Assembly: GCF_900114095.1 (NCBI RefSeq)
Contig: NZ_FORV01000001.1
Coordinates: 310,001-374,000 of the forward strand
DNA length: 64,000 nt
Reading direction: 5' to 3'
Origin: Sphingomonas sp. NFR04
GTDB lineage: Bacteria > Pseudomonadota > Alphaproteobacteria > Sphingomonadales > Sphingomonadaceae
The notes under the pieces were generated by a model that saw nothing but the letters and a program-made list of their open reading frames with translations, searched no databases and was not told where the DNA came from. Below are positions 19,408-26,181 of the stretch, one piece after another. A program made the translations under genes and the position numbers. Every line of letters starts with the position of its first letter. The stretch's first letter is position 1.

Positions 19408-19688
19408 GACCACCCCCCAGCGGTCAGCGCCGCTTGGAACTTGATGGCATAGGCCGCGATCATGTCGGCGCGGTCGGTTCCATTGATGATGCGGCGGGCG
19501 GCGGCGAACTGATCGGCCGCGCCCGTCTGACCCGGCAGATAGTCGCGCAGCGCCTTACCGGTGAACCATCCCTCCTCCATGCCGCGCACGAGGATGAGCA
19601 AGCCCGCGCGCACAACATCATTCGCATCGCGGCACGGCAGATGGACGAGCACTTCCGCCGCCGCAACATGGTTCCGGCCTGTCCCCAC
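19404..19688 (-). pseudogene. C-terminal fragment of a phage endolysin (GH19/chitinase-like)
   Basis: The 94-codon frame holds only the C-terminal part of a lysozyme/chitinase-like endolysin: GMEEGWFTGKALRDYL, FAAARRIINGTD and AAYAIKFQAALTAGGW match the end of such enzymes. The catalytic N-terminal part is missing. Its place is taken by DNA leading into the excisionase/integrase module, so a deletion or recombination joint probably lies near 19640-19690. Confidence 0.55.
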
Positions 19689-19828
19689 TGCCAGACGGGA
19701 ATTCCCAGAAGACGTGGGCCAAATGGCGAGCGTCAGCCGCGAATGGGAGCAGGCGCGGCGGAACAGAGAGGCTGAGCAAGGGCGCAGCTGAAAAGATCGA
19801 CGGCCCCCTGCCCTTCTGGCCCGCCGCG

Positions 19829-20026
19829 ATGACGCGCGCGATGTCGCTGGCCTATACCAGCGTGTCCGAGGCTCAGATGCGCCAGTGGGAGCGCGAGGGC
19901 ACCGTGCGCTTCCGGGCGCGCGGGCCGCACGGTTCGATGATCACCGAGCGCGCGCAGCTGGACGGGGCGCTCCGCAAGCTGTTCGGCGAGGTCGCCGACG
20001 ACATGGACTTCGGCGATGGCGACTGA
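19829..20026 (+). CDS. Excisionase-like small DNA-binding protein
   Basis: A 65-aa (or longer, if a CTG at 19772 is used) MerR/excisionase-type HTH: AYTSVSEAQMRQWEREGTVR followed by a wing (RARGPHGSMITERAQLDGAL). It overlaps the start of the integrase gene by 11 bp, typical of xis-int pairs. It would bend DNA and set the direction of integrase action. Confidence 0.6.
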   Translation: MTRAMSLAYTSVSEAQMRQWEREGTVRFRARGPHGSMITERAQLDGALRKLFGEVADDMDFGDGD

Positions 20027-21286
20027 ACGGCTGCCCGCCTATGTGAACGTGCGTCGGCTCGCCGGCGGCCAGCGCGCCTATTTCTGGTGCCGCCCCGCCT
20101 GGGCAGATCCGAAGCTCGCCACCTCCCCCGACGAGAAGGTCCGCCGCAAGGCGCTGCGGAACGGCAAGACGTGCCCGGTCGCCAGCACGCCGCTCGGCAC
20201 CGACGTCGCCGAGGTGATCGTTCGCGCACGCGTGCTGAACGAGGCGTTCGCAGCCTGGCGCTTGGGCGATCAGAAGGAGATCCCGCACGGCACGATCGCG
20301 TGGCTCTTCGACTGGTATCGCAAGCAGGATCGCTTCACCGAGAAGCGCCACCAGACGCGGATCGGCTACGAGCGCGCCATGCGGTACGTCGAGGAGATGG
20401 AGATGAAGACCGGCACGTTCGGCCAGCGCCAGGCGGGCGCCGTCGACGGGCCGGCGGCCGACAAGCTTTACCAGCGCGCGATGGCCAAGCACGGCGAGCG
20501 TCAGGGCTCCTACATGATGCAGGTCTGCCGCCTGGTGTGGAGCCTCGCCTGCCGGCCGGGCTATTCGAAGCACACCGGCGTGAAGGTGAACCCCTTCAAG
20601 GGCATGGGCATCAAGATCAGCACCGGCGTCGGCAAGGGCAACCGGGCGGCCACGCGCGAGGAGTACGACCTCTATCGCGAGACTGCGCGCGCGATGGGCC
20701 GCCAGTCGATGGCGACCGCCGCGGCGCTCTGCTTCGAGACCTGCCAGCGCGTCACGGACGTGTTCGGGTTCGAGGATCCGGACAAGAAGGTCGTGCGAGG
20801 CTTCTACTGGGGCGATTATCGCCCGGGCGAGCAGATCGCCGTCATTCAGTCGAAGACGGGTAAGTCGATCACGCTGCCGCTGGTCGACGGCAAGGGGGCG
20901 GATGCGGTCGAGCTATACCCCGAGCTTGAGGCCGAGCTGGCGCGCACGCCGCGCACCGAAGGCGCCGAGCGCGAGATGATCGTGCGGGATGAGCGGACCG
21001 GCAAGGCATACGGCATCGACTACATGCAGAAGCTGCACAAGCGCATCCGGATCAAAGCCGGGCTGCCGAAGGACCTGCGGTTCACCAGCTTCCGGCAGGC
21101 GGCCTCACCGAGCTGGGTGATTCGGGTGAGGTCGATATTCGCGCGGTGCCCGGCCACACCGAGATCAAGACGACGAAGATCTACGACAAGGCGAACCGGG
21201 AGAAGGCCCTCCGGATCGCACGAGCCCGGCGAGAACACATCGCGCGCGTCCTTAATAGCGAGACGCTTGCTGCCCTCGCCGATTGA
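20016..21286 (+). pseudogene. Tyrosine integrase, disrupted by a frameshift
   Basis: The gene reads as a phage-type tyrosine recombinase: a core-binding helical region (about residues 85-200), then the catalytic domain with the first Arg in FETCQRVTDVFGF and the beta-hairpin Lys in QSKTGKSITLPL. The frame breaks right after the second Arg region (LRFTSFR, 21093-21095). One base appears lost near 21097; adding it restores GLTELGDSGEVDIRAV, then PGHTEIKTTKIYDKA with the nucleophilic Tyr, ending at TGA 21284-21286. The unrepaired frame runs to 21311 with an unrelated Arg-rich tail. Confidence 0.82.
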
Positions 21287-21291
21287 CGATG

Positions 21292-21969
21292 TTATGGGGC
21301 GGACGAGCTAGCTTTGGCGAGGCCAACTTGCTCTAGGCGGAGCGCTGGCTCAAGCGCCGATTCGATCACTGTAACGGCGTTCGTGATCGCTTCTGAGATT
21401 TCGTTCGGCTCCCCATCTCTCGGTTCGATCTCGTACATTGCCCGACGAATTCTAATAGTGAAGGCAGGGTCGGTGCCATTCCAATCATTCGCATAAGCCT
21501 CATACCAAGTGCGAAGTGCCCAAAACTGCTGCCTAATTATTTCTAGGGAATTCTCCACGCTCTCACCGAACATAGCTCGTGCGAGCGGAAGGCAGTCATC
21601 CAATGCTTCCACTTGCGGCCGGCAGTTCACCACCCTGTTGAGATAAGCTTGAGCAAGAGGCATCCGTTCTCTTCTCTCACGTGGCCAATCCGAGTAGCCT
21701 TCGAATTTCTTCAATTCCTCTAGTGCCTTATCGATCTCGCCACCGAACATCATAGGTGTGCGGATATATGAGAGCGCGGCGCGGCCTTTGTGAGTGGCGG
21801 TGAGGATGCGCTCGGCCATTTCCAACCGCCGCTCTGCCAACTTCTGTTGACGCCAGGCATTTGCGCCGATGTGCGCTCCGATAATCACCGCAGCGACGCC
21901 AGCAAGTGTGCCGATCCCTTGCAGCATAGAGCCTGTCGCGGCCCAATCGATCGAATTCGAACAGTGCAT
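21292..21969 (-). CDS. Hypothetical single-pass membrane protein (element cargo)
   Basis: This 225-aa protein has one N-terminal transmembrane segment (IGTLAGVAAVIIGAHIGANAW), a predicted coiled coil (QQKLAERRLEMAERIL) and a helical C-terminal domain. It is encoded convergently to the integrase in DNA less GC-rich than its surroundings. Genes in this slot of tRNA-inserted elements are often accessory cargo; no family is recognised. Confidence 0.6.
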   Translation of the reverse strand: MHCSNSIDWAATGSMLQGIGTLAGVAAVIIGAHIGANAWRQQKLAERRLEMAERILTATHKGRAALSYIRTPMMFGGEIDKALEELKKFEGYSDWPRERRERMPLAQAYLNRVVNCRPQVEALDDCLPLARAMFGESVENSLEIIRQQFWALRTWYEAYANDWNGTDPAFTIRIRRAMYEIEPRDGEPNEISEAITNAVTVIESALEPALRLEQVGLAKASSSAP

Positions 21970-22096
21970 CTTCGCCCCCCGAGCGACATGATATCGCAGG
22001 CGGAGAACGAAGCAAGAATATCAAAACGCGTGTCAAAACGCTCCGGCGCTGAGGTGCGCCGGACGTGCAAAAAGCGAGGTTTTATGCGGCTTTGCG

Positions 22097-22144
22097 TGGT
22101 GGCCCGGAGAGGATTCGAACCTCCGACCTCTCGATTAGGAATCG
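22097..22144 (+). repeat. attR: right copy of the 48-bp repeat
   Basis: Forms the 3' half of the present tRNA-Arg(CCT) gene. It is identical to the left copy except at 22102, where it restores a Watson-Crick acceptor pair. Confidence 0.88.
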
Positions 22145-22173
22145 CTTGCTCTATCCTGCTGAGCTACCGGGCC
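22097..22173 (-). tRNA. tRNA-Arg, anticodon CCT
   Basis: A 77-nt cloverleaf with encoded CCA. The acceptor stem GGCCCGG/CCGGGCC is perfect, the D arm is GCTC/GAGC, the anticodon loop is TTCCTAA and the T loop TTCGAAT. The anticodon stem AGCGA/TCGAG pairs only at its three loop-proximal positions; the two basal positions are A-G and G-A. The gene hosts the element's attachment site. Confidence 0.88.
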
Positions 22174-22207
22174 ACGCGAGCGCTCGTACCGGCCTATGCC
22201 GCCCAAA

Positions 22208-22645
22208 TCAATTGCGCGCCGCAGGCGGGACGACGGGAACCAGCAGCGGCGCGACGGGCACGCCGTCCTCGACCAGCGACTTCGCCTCCGCGAGTGTCGC
22301 CTGGCCGTGGATCGGTGCCTCCGGCGCGTCCCCCAGATGCATGGCGCGCGCCTTTTCGGCGAACGCGCCGCCCACCCAGGTCGAGGTTTCGAGCTGCTTG
22401 GCCTGGAGCTGCGCGATCGCAGCCAGCGCGGCCTTGAACGCGGCCGGAGCGACCGGCGGCTTGTCGGGCGCCTGGTTGCCCTTGGCCGCCACTGCCGGTG
22501 CCATCACCGCCTTGTTCACGTTGACGTCGCCGCAGAAGGGGCATGCGATCAGCCCCTGCGTGCGTTGTTCCTCATAGGCGCCGCTCGACTTGAACCACGC
22601 CTCGAACACATGATCGCCGCCGCACTTCAGGTCGAAGACGATCAC
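22208..22645 (-). CDS. DUF1178 protein
   Basis: A 145-aa soluble protein of the alpha/beta-proteobacterial DUF1178 family. It starts MIVFDLKCGGDHVFEAWF and has a zinc-knuckle-like ACPFCGD. Its start overlaps the nitrilase-family gene's stop by 4 bp, so it is probably last in a comF-grxC-nitrilase-DUF1178 operon. Function unknown. Confidence 0.85.
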   Translation of the reverse strand: MIVFDLKCGGDHVFEAWFKSSGAYEEQRTQGLIACPFCGDVNVNKAVMAPAVAAKGNQAPDKPPVAPAAFKAALAAIAQLQAKQLETSTWVGGAFAEKARAMHLGDAPEAPIHGQATLAEAKSLVEDGVPVAPLLVPVVPPAARN

Positions 22646-23466
22646 GCCGTCCTCGCCTCTGGGATCGCGCGCCGATGGCGGAGCACCGGCACGCGGGTCC
22701 GCACATCCTCCAGCCGCGCGATGTCGAGCTCGGCGAAGCCAAGCCCCGCCGCCTCGCCCATGTCGAGCAACACGTCGCCCCAGGAATCGATGGCGAGGCT
22801 GTGGCCATAGGTGGCGCGGCCGTCTTCATGTTCGCCGGTCTGCGCCGCGGCGATCACGAACGCCGCCGCCTCGATCGCGCGGGCGCGCAGCAGCACGTGC
22901 CAATGCGCCGCGCCGGTCGGCCGCGTGAACGCCGCCGGCACCGCCAGGATGGTCGCACCCGCATCGCTCATCGTGCGGAACAGGTCCGGGAAGCGCAGGT
23001 CGTAGCAGATGGCGAGGCCGAGCTTGCCCAGCGGCGTATCGACCACCACCGGGCCCGCACCCGCCGTATAGCTGTTCGACTCGCGCCAGCTCTCGCCGGT
23101 CGGCAGGTCGACATCGAACAAATGCATCTTGTCGTAGCGCGCGCGGATCTCGCCCTGGTCGTCGATGACGAAGGCGCGGTTGGCGAGTTTGCCGTCCTCG
23201 CGCAGCACCGCAAGGCTGCCGAGATGCACCCAGATGCCCTGCTTCGCGGCGGCATCGCGGACGGCGGAAAGTACATGATCGTCGCGCTCATGCGCATAGT
23301 GGCGTTGGGCGCGCTCGCGGTTGCCGTCGACCAGGCCGGACATTTCGGGGGTGAACAGCATCGCCGCCCCGCCCGCCCTGGCCTGCGCCACCGCCTCGAC
23401 CAGCGCGGCCGCGTTCACGGCGGGATCGATCCCGCTGGTCATCTGGAGCAGCGCGGCGCGGCTCAT
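22642..23466 (-). CDS. Carbon-nitrogen hydrolase (Nit/omega-amidase family)
   Basis: This 274-aa cytoplasmic protein has the catalytic triad Glu41 (LFTPEMSG), Lys113 (RYDKMHLFDVD) and Cys154 (LAICYDLRFPDLFR). The closest type is Nit1/Nit2, which hydrolyse deaminated glutathione or omega-amides. Its placement next to a glutaredoxin gene fits a link to glutathione chemistry. It overlaps its neighbours by 4 bp on both sides. Confidence 0.9.
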   Translation of the reverse strand: MSRAALLQMTSGIDPAVNAAALVEAVAQARAGGAAMLFTPEMSGLVDGNRERAQRHYAHERDDHVLSAVRDAAAKQGIWVHLGSLAVLREDGKLANRAFVIDDQGEIRARYDKMHLFDVDLPTGESWRESNSYTAGAGPVVVDTPLGKLGLAICYDLRFPDLFRTMSDAGATILAVPAAFTRPTGAAHWHVLLRARAIEAAAFVIAAAQTGEHEDGRATYGHSLAIDSWGDVLLDMGEAAGLGFAELDIARLEDVRTRVPVLRHRRAIPEARTA

Positions 23467-23720
23467 GCGGCGAGCAGCGGGTCCAGTCCGCCCTTGCGAT
23501 CGAGCGCGGCGAGATCGTCCGAGCCGCCGATATGCTGCCCGTGGATGAAGATCTGCGGCACCGTCGTGCGGCCCGGCGCGCGCTCCAGCATCTCGGCGCG
23601 CTTGGGCCCGCCCATGGTGATGTCATACTCCTCATAGTCCGCGCCCTTGGCGGTGAGGAGCTGCTTGGCGCGCGTGCAATAGGGGCAGAACGCCTTGGTG
23701 TAGATTTCGACCTTTGCCAT
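23463..23720 (-). CDS. grxC: Glutaredoxin 3
   Basis: An 85-aa dithiol glutaredoxin with the active site C12-P-Y-C15 and glutathione-binding residues in TVPQIFIHGQHIGGSDDL. It reduces disulfides with glutathione in the cytoplasm. ATG 23720 (MAKVEIYTKAF) gives the standard family length. It overlaps the nitrilase gene by 4 bp. Confidence 0.93.
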   Translation of the reverse strand: MAKVEIYTKAFCPYCTRAKQLLTAKGADYEEYDITMGGPKRAEMLERAPGRTTVPQIFIHGQHIGGSDDLAALDRKGGLDPLLAA

Positions 23721-23755
23721 AATGCCTCCAGAGGTGTGCGCGGGGTCCCGGCTTG

Positions 23756-24487
23756 TCAATCCGTAGCGTCCTCGGCGAGAACGCGTGCCCAGCAAAGAAC
23801 CACAACGCGCGAAGCCCCGCCGCGTTTGAGCAGCCGGGCGCAGGCATCGCCCGTCGCACCGCTGGTATGGACGTCGTCGACCAGCAGCACCGTCCGCCCC
23901 TGGAGCCGCGCCCGCCCATCGGGCGCCAGCGCAAAGGCGCCCGCGACCACCTTGGCCCGCGCCCGCCGCCCGAGCCCCTGGAGCTTGGGCGTCGCCTTCA
24001 CCCGGCGCAGCAGATCGGTCTCGACCGGCAGCCCGCGCCCCTTAGCCACGCTCCGCGCGATCAGCACCGCCTGGTTGAACCCGCGCGACCAGAGCCGCCA
24101 ACGGTGGAGCGGCACCGGCACCACCAGATCGACGCCGTCGGGCACCAGCCGCGCCATCGCCCGTGCCATCGTCTCCGCCACCGCCAATCGCCCGCCATAT
24201 TTGAGCTTGAGCGCCAGCCGTCGCGCGACATCCCCATAGGCCACCGCCGCGCGCACCCCGTCATGCGGCGGCGGATGGGCGAGGCAGTCGCCGCACTGCG
24301 CCCCCGCCCCGCGGTCGTACTCGAACGGCAGATGGCAGGTCGCACACCAGGGCGGCCCCAGAAAATGCAGGCTGTCCCAGCAGCTTGCACAGAAACGATG
24401 ATCGGCCTCGACGATCGCGCCGCAGCCCGGGCAGCGCGGCGGCAGCGCCAGGTCGAGGATACGGAGGAAAGGCGCGCGCGGATCCAC
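23756..24487 (-). CDS. comF: ComF-family phosphoribosyltransferase-like protein
   Basis: About 243 aa. The N-terminal zinc ribbon has paired CPGC, CASC, CATC and CGDC motifs; the C-terminal PRTase domain contains the PRPP-binding motif VLLVDDVHTSGAT. ComF proteins assist DNA uptake in competent bacteria, but elsewhere the role is unclear. GTG 24487 is chosen; GTG 24520 would add 11 residues. The frame stays open far upstream only because it lies opposite a methyltransferase gene. Confidence 0.85.
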   Translation of the reverse strand: MDPRAPFLRILDLALPPRCPGCGAIVEADHRFCASCWDSLHFLGPPWCATCHLPFEYDRGAGAQCGDCLAHPPPHDGVRAAVAYGDVARRLALKLKYGGRLAVAETMARAMARLVPDGVDLVVPVPLHRWRLWSRGFNQAVLIARSVAKGRGLPVETDLLRRVKATPKLQGLGRRARAKVVAGAFALAPDGRARLQGRTVLLVDDVHTSGATGDACARLLKRGGASRVVVLCWARVLAEDATD

Positions 24488-24529
24488 GCGCCTCTTGTTC
24501 CAAGCCCCGCGCCGCTGCACAAGCGCGCC

Positions 24530-25357
24530 GTGTCCGACTCCGAAATCTTCGACCGCGCGCTGCGCCGCAAGCGCCGGGATCGCGCCGCGCGCAGCTACGA
24601 GAGCTTCCTGCGCGATCACATGCTCGATGGGCTGTACGAGCGGCTGGAAGGCGTGAAGCGCGAATTCCGCAATGTGCTCGACCTGGGCAGCGCTGACGGC
24701 AGCTTCGTCTGGCCCGGTGCCACCATCACCCGGCTCGAGGCCGGCGCGGCCTTCGCCGCCGCGAGCGGCGCGATCCACGCCGACGAGGACATGCACCCCT
24801 TCCCCGAGGCGAGCTTCGACCTGGTGATCTCCGCCGGCGTGCTCGACACGGTGAACGACGTCCCCGGCGCGCTCGCCCTCGCCCGCCGCGCGCTCAAGCC
24901 CGACGGGCTGTTCCTCGGCGCGTTCCTGGGCGCCGGCAGCCTCGCGACGCTGCGCGCCTGCCTGCTCGCCGCCGAGGCCGACCGGCCGGTCGCGCGCTTC
25001 CACCCGCAGATCGACGTGCGCGCCGCCGGCGACCTGCTGTCGCGCGCCGGCTTCACCCTGCCGGTCGCCGATGTCGAGACGCTGACGGTGCGCTATGGCG
25101 GCCTGGGCGGGCTGATCCGCGACCTGCGCGGCATGGCGGCGACGAACCTGCTGCCAAACACCCCGCCGCTCCGCCGCGAGACCCTCCTCGGCACCGCCGC
25201 CGCCTTCGCCGAGCGCGCCGACCCGGACGGCCGCACGCCCGAGAAATATTCGATCGTCTACCTGACCGGCTGGGCCCCCGACCCGTCCCAGCCCAAGCCC
25301 GCCCGCCCGGGCAGCGCGACCGCCTCGCTGGCCGACGCGCTCAAGCCGAAGAGCTAG
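24530..25357 (+). CDS. SAM-dependent methyltransferase (NDUFAF5/BioC-like)
   Basis: This 275-aa protein has class I motif I NVLDLGSADGSFVW and a mid motif ASFDLVISAGVLDTVNDVPGAL. The start MSDSEIFDRALRRKRRDRAA is typical of the alphaproteobacterial NDUFAF5-like group. The substrate may be a protein arginine or a biotin/quinone intermediate; homology does not settle it. GTG 24530 lies 42 bp from comF, divergently. Confidence 0.85.
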   Translation: MSDSEIFDRALRRKRRDRAARSYESFLRDHMLDGLYERLEGVKREFRNVLDLGSADGSFVWPGATITRLEAGAAFAAASGAIHADEDMHPFPEASFDLVISAGVLDTVNDVPGALALARRALKPDGLFLGAFLGAGSLATLRACLLAAEADRPVARFHPQIDVRAAGDLLSRAGFTLPVADVETLTVRYGGLGGLIRDLRGMAATNLLPNTPPLRRETLLGTAAAFAERADPDGRTPEKYSIVYLTGWAPDPSQPKPARPGSATASLADALKPKS

Positions 25358-25374
25358 ACGGTGGCGAGGCGTCG

Positions 25375-25959
25375 GTGACCAACGACGACGCCTCCGCCGG
25401 CTGGGACGCGGTCGCGGACCGGTTCGCGGCGCTGCGCTCGGATGTCGGCACCGACATCGTCCTCCACTGGTCCCGCCACCTGCCACGCGGCGGCGCGGTG
25501 CTCGACATCGGCTGCGGCACCGGGGTGCCGATCGGTGCCTGCCTGGCGGCCGAAGGCTTCACGCTGTTCGGCATCGACCCCGCAACGCGGATGATCGCGG
25601 CTTTCCGCGACAACGTGCCCGAGGCGACCGCGGCCTGCGAGCCGGCGGAAACCAGCCGCTTCTTCGACCGCCGATTCGACGGCGTAGTGGCGGTGGGCAT
25701 ATTGTTCCTGCTGCCGGAGGCCGCCCAGGCCGCGGTGATCGCCCGCGTCGCCCGCGCGCTATGCCCCCGCGGCCGCTTCCTGTTCAGCGCGCCCCGCGAG
25801 CGCTGCGCATGGCAGGACAGCCTTACCGGCCGGCGCTCGCGGTCGCTGGGCGAAGCGGCGTACGGCAAGCTGCTCCGTGCGGCGGGATGCGAAATAGTGG
25901 GGTGCCATCGGGATGGTGGGGGCAATGACTATTTTGACGCCGTGGCGCTCGGGGCGTGA
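25375..25959 (+). CDS. Class I SAM-dependent methyltransferase
   Basis: This 194-aa protein has glycine-rich motif I AVLDIGCGTGVPIG, acidic motif II (LFGIDPATRM) and a post-motif RFDGVVAVGILFLLP. It starts at GTG 25375, 17 bp after the preceding methyltransferase. Small-molecule substrate unknown. Confidence 0.85.
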   Translation: MTNDDASAGWDAVADRFAALRSDVGTDIVLHWSRHLPRGGAVLDIGCGTGVPIGACLAAEGFTLFGIDPATRMIAAFRDNVPEATAACEPAETSRFFDRRFDGVVAVGILFLLPEAAQAAVIARVARALCPRGRFLFSAPRERCAWQDSLTGRRSRSLGEAAYGKLLRAAGCEIVGCHRDGGGNDYFDAVALGA

Positions 25960-26181
25960 GGTTCGCCGGCGAGACCAGCCATCTAGTGTCTAGAATCCGC
26001 TCAACAGCGGGCGGGAATTGCTTCGTTGAGCGAGGGCATCTTTTCGGATCGCGGGCCACGAGGTTGAATGTCCGCTGGTGCGCGAGTTGCCATTCGCCAA
26101 GCTCGCCGCGAACGACAGCTTCGTCCCAAAAGCCCCGGCAGCAATCCACGGTGTGCTGCAATTTCTCCGCATGCGCTAACG

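Larger units (their letters stand above)
11317..22144. mobile_element. Defective prophage/integrative element in tRNA-Arg(CCT)
   Basis: A 48-bp direct repeat with one mismatch (11317-11364 and 22097-22144) corresponds to the tRNA-Arg 3' half from the anticodon stem to the encoded CCA. Between the copies, about 10.8 kb carries two HTH genes, small unknown genes, two large surface proteins, lysis-type genes, an excisionase-like gene and a tyrosine integrase next to the right end, the usual arrangement for tRNA-targeting elements. No terminase, portal, capsid or tail-assembly genes are present and the integrase is frameshifted, so the element is probably immobile and decayed. Confidence 0.88.

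Noticed and set aside
20087-20863. Plus-strand frame in the integrase region as a second gene
   Set aside because: It is an Arg/Gly-rich alternative frame of the integrase; the recombinase motifs are in the frame starting at 20016.
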